Below the pieces are notes generated by a model that did not search any database, had not been told where the DNA came from, and was given only the letters and a program-made list of their open reading frames with translations. Positions 17,901 to 23,674 of a stretch of DNA of 32,605 bases are shown here, piece after piece (within the stretch, counting starts at the first letter, position 1; the number at the start of each line of letters is the position of its first letter). Position numbers and translations under genes: made by a program. Source of the stretch: Planctomycetota bacterium (GTDB lineage Bacteria > Planctomycetota > Planctomycetia > Gemmatales > Gemmataceae); NCBI GenBank assembly GCA_021325115.1, contig JAJPHU010000083.1:1-32605 (forward strand), written 5' to 3'.

Positions 17901-20900
17901 TGCTCTGCGTCTGTGCAGTGAATTGCTCGATGACCACGAGACGCTGGAGATGGCAACAACCTGGTATAATGGCCCACATTTGAAACAACAGACCGAAACC
18001 GCACTGCGCAATGCCTTCAAGGGACTGACGCCAGCGACGTTGGCCGAAGCTGTGCATGACGTCCTCACGCCGCGCCCGGAGTCAAACGGCCGGCATCCGC
18101 CAGCTAGCAATGCCTCGGCGTTGGATCTGCTGCTTTTGGTGCGGCCGCATGAGTTGCCGAAGGCCCAGCTGACGAGTCTGCTGGAACGCGCCCTGGATGA
18201 AGCGGTACGTTCCCACGCAGAGCGCAGGAACGAGAAAGAGCCGCGCATGCAAGCCGAAAAAATTCTGGAAAAATTGCTGGTCGAACATCCCCGCGATCTG
18301 TCTGTGCAAATCGCGGCGGCATTGCTGGCGCTGGCGGAGATGCGTTCCCACACAGAAGATGGGAATGAAAAATTGAGGGAGACCATCGATCGCTTGACCA
18401 AGCTGACGGCATCCTTGCCTTTGGAGAAGCTGGAGCCGGGCAAGCGGGCCAACGCGCGCCAACGGGCCGAGGCGGCGCAGCAAATCGGCTTGTGGCTGGT
18501 AGCGCGGGCGTGTCTGCGGTATCCGTCGCTGCGAGCCGCCGGCGAACAACTCGGCCAGAGGGCCGTAGAGGCAGCTCGGCGGCAACTCGAGCCGCACTTT
18601 GCCTTGGCGATCTTGCGCGAATGGGGACAAATAGAGCTGGACCGTGGCGACCGCAAGGCGGCCGAACAACGCTGGGGCGAGATGCTCGATGTCCTCCTGC
18701 CGCAAAGGCGGCAAGCGGGGGAGGTATCCCCGCCAGTACAAAGAAAGACCGAGATACAAAGAAAGACCGGAAGGTTACTCCCTCCCACTCGCCCCCTGCA
18801 AGATAGCAGATTGGTGTTTGCTCTCGCCCCGCCGATCACTGCACCACAGGCGGCAGGCAAGGTACCTTCAGCTCCTGATAAACTCGTGCTCGCCGTCACG
18901 ACTCAGCAATTCGATCGGGCGGCGGAAATAGCCAAAATGGCCGCCGAGCACAAGATGCTCGCTCTGTCGCTACAGGCCATCCGCGACGCTCTGGGCGGCG
19001 GTCCGCCGGTAAACGCTCCGCTGAACATTGGTCGGGTCCGCCGCGTCGTCCGCGTTGTGGGTTCGCCGAATACGGCTAACGAGAATGACCCCAATCAGCA
19101 CAATCAGGTCGTCGCCAATCAACTGAACGATTTGGTGGCGCGCTGGCGGCGTGAGGGAGCAGCCGAAACAGACATCTACGAAACATTGGCCGAGGTGGTT
19201 TTGCCCGCCGGCCGGCCCGGGGAGGTCTTCCTGTACGTGCCGGCCACGCTCCACAATCCCGCGCAGCCGGCACTCAGCGCTGGCCGATTGCTGGCCGAGT
19301 CCGCTCTCCGCGCCGGGCGCCTCGACGACCTGCGCCGTTGTATTACTGCGCGTCTGGACAAACCGTTGGCCGAATGGAACGCTCGCATTCTGTTGGCCCA
19401 GACAGCCTGGGCCGCCAAGGACGAAGCACGCTTGCGCGAGCTGCTCAAAGAATTCGAGCAACGCTTGCAAAAAGACACATTGCAGCACACCGCCGCCCTG
19501 ATCTGTCATGCAGTGGCGCCTTTACTTTCCGTAGGGCACGCTGCCAACGTGCCGGGCACGCAAGCCACGTGTCCTGGCATGGCGGAAGCACTGCCAGTGC
19601 TGGATCGTGCGGCCAAAAATTTAAGCGCTGCCGGTGATACAGATGCTGCCGCCAACGTCCTCTTGTTTCTGGCCCACCACGATTTCGAGCGCGGCAAGAC
19701 CAAGGAAGGAAGAGCACGGCTCGAGGAAGTGATTCAACTACATCAGCGTAACTGGAATCGCAACACCGGGCGTTTCCCGGCGGAGCCTGGGAACAACGTG
19801 TTGAGCGGGCAGATACAAAATGTGGCCTGGGAATACATTCATGCCGGCCTGCTCAGCGACGCTCTCGATCTGCTCGGCACAATCGTCGATCTGCCGATGG
19901 AACAGCAGGCGCAAGTGCCAAAGCAAGCCCTCTTCACCTTGACTGCCGCTTTCGCTCGGCATCTCCTCACACGCCCCGCCGCAGAACGCTATGAATTGCT
20001 CAAAAATTGGACGCTGCCGACGCCGCAGCGCCGTTCTGTCCGCATCCTCGGCGCGTTTGTGTCTACAGAGATGCCGCCGGCCGCGTTCGGCATATTCCCG
20101 CGCGAAGCCTGGCAACGCGGAGATGGGGCCAGCGGCGTGCTGAGCACCCCTGCCCTGCTGATCGATGCAGCACGGGAAGCCGGCAAGCTCGACGAATTGG
20201 CGGCAGAAGTGCGATCTCTGACCAGGTACAAAGTGCGTGCCCAAACAGAGCTTGGGCATGAGAGATTAATCGAGAATGCAGATGTCTTTTATGCATTAAT
20301 CCAGATCACACGTGGCCAGGGCGCTGCGGTCGAAGACATTGTGAAACAGCGTCTCGAACAGCTACGCAAGAAGATGGCGGCGCCACCGCCCATCCGCTCG
20401 CCTTATTATGGAGGGCCGCAGCAGCCAGAGTTGCAAGTCGAATGGCCGGATTATCTGCTGGCGCGGGCTGGCCTGCGGGATGCCGCTTTGACGGAAACGA
20501 GTCGGGCGTTGGCTGAACAGCTCTACTCCTTGGCCCAGCGCACGCGGGACCAGCCGGCCCAGGTTCATCTGCGCGAGGAAATGGCCCAGAGTCGTTGCCA
20601 GCACACAAAAGCACCGGAACTACAATTGCCACACTGGCACCCCGGTGGTTACGTCAGCGCAGGCGCACGCCGCGACGGCCCGCTGCCGGCCCGCTGGGTC
20701 GCTCATGAGGGACACATCGCCCACTTGCTCGGTCCCGATCATCAGTTCTTGATCTTCGACTATCCGCTCATCGGCACGTTCGAGTTCTCGGTCGATGCCT
20801 ACCATGGCGGCTGGGCCGAGGGACATCTCAGCTATGCTGGCATGGTGTTTGAGCCGAATCCTGGTTCAGTCAGCCGGTTTTGGCCGGTTGGTTGTCACGA

Positions 20901-23655
20901 GCAAATCCCCCTGCCGGGTACGGCTCTTCAGCGCGACAGCTTCAATCGCTTTACGGTCCAGGTCACGTCAGGCAAATTGCGCTGGCTGGTCAACGGCCGA
21001 CTCGTCCACGAGCAAACCGACCCCAGTCCAACAAGTCCGTGGCTGGCCCTGTACGCCAGTCGCGAACGGCACACCGTTTTCCGCAATCCTCAGCTGGTGG
21101 GCACGCCGCAGATACCCCGCCAGGTTCGCCTCAGCCACGGCGATCGTCTGGAGGGCTGGGTGTCCAGCTTCTATCAAGAAAGTCAGCCCCGACGCTTGAA
21201 TAAACAGGTCGACGATTTCGCGAGAGATGCCGAAGAGTACCTGGCCGAGGGGATCACGCAGAAACAGCAGCCCTCATCGTTCGACTGGTATGCCCGCGAT
21301 GGGGAGATTCACGGCCATCATGCTCGGGATCTTTCGCTGCGCCGGGAGGTGGGCAGTCTGTTAGCGTACTTTCGGCCGCTGCGTCCAGGCGAGACATTGA
21401 GCTATGAGTTCTTCTACCGACCCGACGAAGTGATGGTCCATCCGAGCCTGGGCCGGCTTGTCTTCCTTCTGGAGCCGCAGCGCGTTCGCTTGCACTGGCT
21501 GGTCGAGAATGACGGCAACGATTGGACCGGTCTGACGCCCGACAATGCTGTCCCTCTTCCCTTCTCCAACTTAGGGGAAGGCAAGGCGAGGATGCTCAGG
21601 GCCAACGAGTGGAACCGCCTCCAGCTCTCCTTAAATGGGGACAAGATAAAAATCGAGGTGAACGGGGTTGTCGTTTGCGAGCGGAAGCTGGAAGCGAACG
21701 ATTCACGCACTTTCGGACTATTTCACTATAAAAATCGCACAGCTGCGCAGGTCCGCAACGTTGTACTGACCGGGAATTGGCCTGACAAACTGAGCGAAAA
21801 AGAGATAGTCGATTCGTTCCGCTTGGCCGGCCCCGCCTCGGATGGTGCCGTTCGCCGAGCGTTAATAGGTGAATCGTTTTTCCTCCGCAGCGCCGGCCTG
21901 GTCTTGAAACAAGCGCGGGAGTTGCCGCCGGAGCAAGCTTACAAGTTGTTGCAGGCATGGGTACTGCCCAACAGGGACCATTCCCTCTTTCAGATAGCCG
22001 GTGAATTCACGCCGACAGATCCCGCGCCTCCCCTGGCCTCCAAGCCGTTGCCACCCGGCCGACGCGTGCAAACTGGAGGCAATCTCGAAGCACCAGCCCT
22101 GGAACTGGCGGCGTTGGCCAAGAAACTCGACAAGCTCGACGACCTGGTTTCGAGTGTGCAAAAGGCTGACACTCCCGAACAGGCGCGCGGACGATGGGCC
22201 ATGCTGGCCCTGTTACGGGCTGCTCAGGAACGGGACGACGAAGCACAAGCGGCCCTCAGCGAGCTGACGCGGCTGATCACGCCGCTGCCGGTCAACGAGC
22301 CGATGTGGCAGCGCTGGCCGGAATTGGTTGCGGCCATCGGCACGAGAAATCGCCCCGCCCTGCGCAGTTCCGTCCTGGCGCTGCTCGATGCTCAAGTTAA
22401 AAAGCTCGAACAGGCGATCATTCAGAACATTTCGCTGCCTGACCGCGATCTCTGGATACGGCACGTACGCCAGGCTCGCGCCGCTGCTCAGGTGCTCGGC
22501 TTGCCCGAAAAGCTCCGCGTGCCCTTCGGGACCGATCCGAACCTGCGTTATTGGGATGCGGTATCGCATAGTAATGCGCTGCCGCGTGGCCTCCACGCTC
22601 CGCGGACGCACTGGTCTAGCGAGGGGAACGTGGTCAGGCATTATCCCGGCCGCGCTCAGGATTACTTGTATCTGCGCGTGCCGCTCGTAGGCGATTTCGA
22701 GGTGTCCTGCGACTTGACCTCTTTCGGTTGGCGCGAGGCGCACCTGGGCTACGGCGGTCTGCGTTTCGATCTTCTTCATACACTAAAGCGATATAATTTG
22801 CATAGTTTTTCCCACTTAATCCGCAGCGGCGATATCGAGCCGCCACTGCCTCCCCTTGGGCCGTGGTACCGGTTTCGCCTTGTCGTCCGCAGCGATACGT
22901 ACACCGTCTATGTCAACGACCGCAAGATATGCGAAGAACCGCTGCCCGATGATGCCGACCCCTGGCTCGTGCTGCACGCCGATCATCAATGCACGGCCGG
23001 CATCCGCAACTTGAAGATCAGCGGCCAGCCGCGCGTACCCGAATCGCTGTCGTTGTCCACCCTCCCGGACCTGACTGGCTGGATCTCTTATGACGGCGGC
23101 CCCTGGCAGAAACGCGGCGATACGATCATCGATCAAGGAGGCCGGCCTGAAACGAGAAGCGATCGACCGTCGCCGCGAACCTGGCAGGAACGGGCGCTGC
23201 ACTATCATCGTCCCCTTCTGGAAGACGGCGAAATCGAATACGACTTTTTCTACGAACCTGGCAAAGAGCATGGGCACCCTGTCCTCGATCGCCTCGTGCT
23301 CTTGCTCGATCCCGAAGGCGTGCGTATTCACTGGCTGACCGATGGCGCTCACGACCGCACCGGCTTGACGCCGGACAATGTCACGACCGAGCCAAATAAT
23401 CGTCGCGGCCCGGCCGTGCTGCCCTTGAAGCCGAAAACATGGAACCATGTGAAACTATCATTATCTGGCGATACGATTGTTCTGCACCTGAACGACACCG
23501 TCATCTACGAGCGCGTACTGGAATCGACGAACCAGCGGAACTTCGGTTTGTTCCACTATGCCGATGAGACGACTCTACGTGTCCGCAATGTGATTTATCG
23601 TGGTCAGTGGCCGCGCCGCTTGCCAGATGCCGAGGAATTATGGGCGCGCAAATGA
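11983..23655 (+). CDS. Giant exported TPR protein with duplicated C-terminal beta-sandwich module
   Basis: One open frame of 3890 residues. Residues 1-20 are a signal peptide (AVLALVVLLASW). From about 45 to 2600 the protein is mostly helical repeats of TPR type (for example around 75-110 and 130-175), typical of protein-binding scaffolds. The C-terminal third holds a tandem duplication: units at about 2665-3268 and 3316-3883. Each has a short helical lead (ELLKNWTLP / KLLQAWVLP), then concanavalin-like beta-sandwich domains with matching motifs (RLVFLLEPQRVRLHWL / RLVLLLDPEGVRIHWL, TGLTPDN in both, FGLFHY in both). This resembles planctomycete DUF1583-type domains. No membrane anchor follows, so it is probably periplasmic or secreted. 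At least seven palindromic elements are read through in frame. It is followed 19 bases later by the WD40 gene. Confidence 0.85.
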   Translation: MAWHVKAVLALVVLLASWMGQTGSISDGMFTVAYASGSSGTPEEQREEQIIKRFLDVLEKNPRRGTALDRIYGYHVERGSLDQLIRTYRQRAQKDKTDGTASMIVGLLESQRGKDAEAVAAFRQAEKRLPQNPLASYYLGQALVMVGQPDAAAEAFERAIARKPGRTDLLDIFQALGRVYQRAQRSDKALAVWTRLEQLFPDDRRVQEQIASTLAEEGQYDQALPRYEKLAREARDPYQKATFRMEAAELKVRLKQTAKALADFEALLGELNPDSWLHREVRRKIEDVFLRNDDQAGLAKYYQSWVEKHPSDIDAIARLARALSAQGRMPEARSWLEKGIAKAPSRRPLRQALIEQLIFEQKYGEAATQYEAMDKADPNNPDTLREWGKVLLRDKARPEAERKQAAYNVWKRLLDKRPKDPVITAQVADLLRGAGMSEEAIALYKRAIELAPQSPQYREYLGEYYHSLKRSSEALATWRPMAEGANRNAKNLARLGEVFNGFGYRKEAVAAFAEAVGLDKDDFNLRLRYAELLELDERHDDALAQIDTAEKLASNADEAEAALQARIKIYQSTDTLTKHTDKLREELDAGKDATAERWHRLARYYEANRQMAEATAAIGQAIKRDGKSIPILASAARIHESGGNLLLAADINRQLAALDRRFRTEYLTTVAKLEVRLGRRAEALQAGRDLLAAAPGNPDHYKFFAELCFELGESTEGLESLRRSVRANPSDPQGLLTLANALAELPNTGEAIELFWRAFDKTDDLDGKLPIIARLTELYLQNNQFDRLLERLERERREADKQREMTLCLAQAYQTAGDLGTARQQLERLLTENSRDTQLLQQLSKLAENEGDTAGALKYQRQWAQAAPNSHEAQLGLAQLLVKAGESEEAAAIWVKLVADEPQPHRNLQAIDSLLAHGKADTVLAITRRLLAQNPANWEVLYREGVALAELHRQDEAAQRFQTLLDLHLSDDEEGAVQKALKKQKPGRAAGRAISQISNPFYEVPLLQRTGNVWQIRAFTGLDPRYGYYVASQQHIWTPNDYGQARMAALAWQMRFAQKKNRSAEFVKARRPLSGGRKSPERAKTPGAYASRSGGLRALWDWYYLQLLRQDLRETYQAARELARSPDPAAQWAYLHSLSGRLGTERNRPASRTNVDTTPPLPADEIERVLASFQLLRKEKPQWLTTDVLTNVLAELKRARRTNDEERIYREAVTAASQNSQPDLVQQILNVAAARGDVETVLQFFERLEKLQGNTPRWRGMSTIRQTTYALSEAMRARADAKDLAAIPRLYEAYVVASRRQHQASGRRAFSRSLSAPQQHYYAIWTGRYRRGVSIDFPQPNDYLDEGAIELLRNAYEFYKRGDVLSDLFGYFRKKLDSTQGADAPRFEADKILLHLTLAALHWWEHEREQALNEMNAASQLAPTDVELRLELARLRENNNEPHEALAILESLTPQDHTTMQRREAAALRLAVRTGNVERARQAADRLFGLRLDAETQVQLAAQMHQLGMHDAAEKVMARAQRQAGQRTAALISLMHQYQNQNQVEMAVQIARRLLRKGPSMTFRPYYYQQENEGRTEAIQVLVRTGKLPTLIERTEVQLKSAPRSLELHQTLLEYYKAAGDKNKVKDIALRMSKIWPDDAKVQYQIAQQLREIGEWAAAADRYRDSLRKDPSLFAYNYWEIQQVFDQAHKTEELIQLFDEIDLKSSGSNCWVFMNMLEPLFNDERTRARGMKFFRKIWDTFPQERIQLMGYLHHDAIWQLPEIYDYARQAVIPRSDEPVADPWRSSEQVILYSGNGRVEGFVTRLLKAAQRQNRLRLLGQEIEQVLSKRPEWSDGKALLAMISLKRGKVAEARRLWRQLLDDKQNPMPTWSRVIFGQELRDYESMHDLALETFEGAAEEIQNEMSMDYQWNPIRQLVELYRETGRKEEARTLMLKLARSRHDESYDPGYAAYRRIENTTALANSFTEMGYPIDALRLCSELLDDHETLEMATTWYNGPHLKQQTETALRNAFKGLTPATLAEAVHDVLTPRPESNGRHPPASNASALDLLLLVRPHELPKAQLTSLLERALDEAVRSHAERRNEKEPRMQAEKILEKLLVEHPRDLSVQIAAALLALAEMRSHTEDGNEKLRETIDRLTKLTASLPLEKLEPGKRANARQRAEAAQQIGLWLVARACLRYPSLRAAGEQLGQRAVEAARRQLEPHFALAILREWGQIELDRGDRKAAEQRWGEMLDVLLPQRRQAGEVSPPVQRKTEIQRKTGRLLPPTRPLQDSRLVFALAPPITAPQAAGKVPSAPDKLVLAVTTQQFDRAAEIAKMAAEHKMLALSLQAIRDALGGGPPVNAPLNIGRVRRVVRVVGSPNTANENDPNQHNQVVANQLNDLVARWRREGAAETDIYETLAEVVLPAGRPGEVFLYVPATLHNPAQPALSAGRLLAESALRAGRLDDLRRCITARLDKPLAEWNARILLAQTAWAAKDEARLRELLKEFEQRLQKDTLQHTAALICHAVAPLLSVGHAANVPGTQATCPGMAEALPVLDRAAKNLSAAGDTDAAANVLLFLAHHDFERGKTKEGRARLEEVIQLHQRNWNRNTGRFPAEPGNNVLSGQIQNVAWEYIHAGLLSDALDLLGTIVDLPMEQQAQVPKQALFTLTAAFARHLLTRPAAERYELLKNWTLPTPQRRSVRILGAFVSTEMPPAAFGIFPREAWQRGDGASGVLSTPALLIDAAREAGKLDELAAEVRSLTRYKVRAQTELGHERLIENADVFYALIQITRGQGAAVEDIVKQRLEQLRKKMAAPPPIRSPYYGGPQQPELQVEWPDYLLARAGLRDAALTETSRALAEQLYSLAQRTRDQPAQVHLREEMAQSRCQHTKAPELQLPHWHPGGYVSAGARRDGPLPARWVAHEGHIAHLLGPDHQFLIFDYPLIGTFEFSVDAYHGGWAEGHLSYAGMVFEPNPGSVSRFWPVGCHEQIPLPGTALQRDSFNRFTVQVTSGKLRWLVNGRLVHEQTDPSPTSPWLALYASRERHTVFRNPQLVGTPQIPRQVRLSHGDRLEGWVSSFYQESQPRRLNKQVDDFARDAEEYLAEGITQKQQPSSFDWYARDGEIHGHHARDLSLRREVGSLLAYFRPLRPGETLSYEFFYRPDEVMVHPSLGRLVFLLEPQRVRLHWLVENDGNDWTGLTPDNAVPLPFSNLGEGKARMLRANEWNRLQLSLNGDKIKIEVNGVVVCERKLEANDSRTFGLFHYKNRTAAQVRNVVLTGNWPDKLSEKEIVDSFRLAGPASDGAVRRALIGESFFLRSAGLVLKQARELPPEQAYKLLQAWVLPNRDHSLFQIAGEFTPTDPAPPLASKPLPPGRRVQTGGNLEAPALELAALAKKLDKLDDLVSSVQKADTPEQARGRWAMLALLRAAQERDDEAQAALSELTRLITPLPVNEPMWQRWPELVAAIGTRNRPALRSSVLALLDAQVKKLEQAIIQNISLPDRDLWIRHVRQARAAAQVLGLPEKLRVPFGTDPNLRYWDAVSHSNALPRGLHAPRTHWSSEGNVVRHYPGRAQDYLYLRVPLVGDFEVSCDLTSFGWREAHLGYGGLRFDLLHTLKRYNLHSFSHLIRSGDIEPPLPPLGPWYRFRLVVRSDTYTVYVNDRKICEEPLPDDADPWLVLHADHQCTAGIRNLKISGQPRVPESLSLSTLPDLTGWISYDGGPWQKRGDTIIDQGGRPETRSDRPSPRTWQERALHYHRPLLEDGEIEYDFFYEPGKEHGHPVLDRLVLLLDPEGVRIHWLTDGAHDRTGLTPDNVTTEPNNRRGPAVLPLKPKTWNHVKLSLSGDTIVLHLNDTVIYERVLESTNQRNFGLFHYADETTLRVRNVIYRGQWPRRLPDAEELWARK
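12047..12092. repeat. Palindromic element after the TPR signal peptide (family C)
   Basis: Arms 12047-12065 and 12074-12092 match at 17 of 19 positions around an eight-base loop. The core (CCGGAAGCGTAAGCG and its complement) is the same as in the 21-bp inverted repeat at 31503-31557. It is translated here as residues 22-37 (includes TVAYASGSSG up to 40), directly between the signal peptide and the first helical repeat. Confidence 0.8.
15192..15281. repeat. Palindromic element inside the TPR gene (family A), flanked by direct repeats
   Basis: The element at about 15205-15267 has an imperfect stem (GGAGGACGCAA with TTACGCCTCC) and the conserved middle GCGAAGACTCCGGG. It encodes residues 1075-1095 including ERAKTPGAYASRSGG. 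The 10-base sequence GCGCCCTTTG occurs on both sides (15192-15201 and 15272-15281), which could be a target duplication, although the 80-base spacing is not a multiple of three. A close relative lies in the WD40 gene at 23743-23802. Confidence 0.75.
16117..16138. repeat. Palindromic element inside the TPR gene (family D)
   Basis: The 17 bases ACTCAGGGGGCTGACGC (16117-16133) are identical to the coding strand of the tandem-VWA gene at 30970-30986. GGGG and CCCC on either side of CTGACGCT form a short hairpin. Here it is read as residues 1379 onward (TQGADAPR), one frame away from the reading in the VWA gene. Confidence 0.65.
18208..18237. repeat. Family B palindromic element, copy 1 (TPR gene)
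   Basis: CGTTCCCACGC at 18208-18218 faces GCGCAGGAACG at 18222-18232, close to the common bacterial repeat form CGTTCCCACGC-AGA-GCGTGGGAACG. It encodes residues 2076-2085, RSHAERRNEK. Confidence 0.7.
18343..18372. repeat. Family B palindromic element, copy 2 (TPR gene)
   Basis: TTCCCA (18345-18350) pairs with TGGGAA (18360-18365). It matches copy 1 at 22 of 30 bases and is in the same reading frame, giving residues 2121-2130, RSHTEDGNEK. It lies 135 bases downstream of copy 1. Confidence 0.65.
18715..18769. repeat. Hairpin plus 18-base tandem duplication in the TPR gene
   Basis: GCGGGG (18715-18720) pairs with CCCCGC (18728-18733). Right after it, ACAAAGAAAGACCG occurs twice (18738-18751, 18756-18769) with an 18-base period, so the protein repeats QRKTE/QRKTG (residues 2253-2263). 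The surrounding segment 2245-2275 is Pro/Arg/Lys-rich and breaks the helical-repeat pattern. Confidence 0.6.
19535..19574. repeat. Double palindrome in the TPR gene
   Basis: GGCACG (19535-19540) pairs with CGTGCC (19548-19553), and GGGCACG (19554-19560) pairs with CGTGTCC (19568-19574, one mismatch). It encodes GHAANVPGTQATCPGM (residues from 2518), a Pro/Gly-rich break between helices that contains one of the protein's few cysteines. Confidence 0.6.
20236..20265. repeat. Family B palindromic element, copy 3 (TPR gene)
   Basis: GCCCAA (20239-20244) pairs with TTGGGC (20252-20257). The layout CGTGCCCAAACAGAGC...CATGAG matches copies 1 and 2 and is again read in the same frame, giving residues 2752-2761, RAQTELGHER. 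Confidence 0.6.
21550..21591. repeat. Family E palindromic element in the TPR gene
   Basis: CTTCCC (21556-21561) pairs with GGGAAG (21575-21580) around TTCTCCAACTTAG. It encodes residues 3190-3203, including PLPFSNLGEGKAR, in a loop of the first beta-sandwich unit; the second unit has a different, shorter sequence there. It aligns with the WD40 gene element at 25220-25264 in the same frame. Confidence 0.6.
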
Positions 23656-23674
23656 GGCGAGGCGGGAGAAAGCT

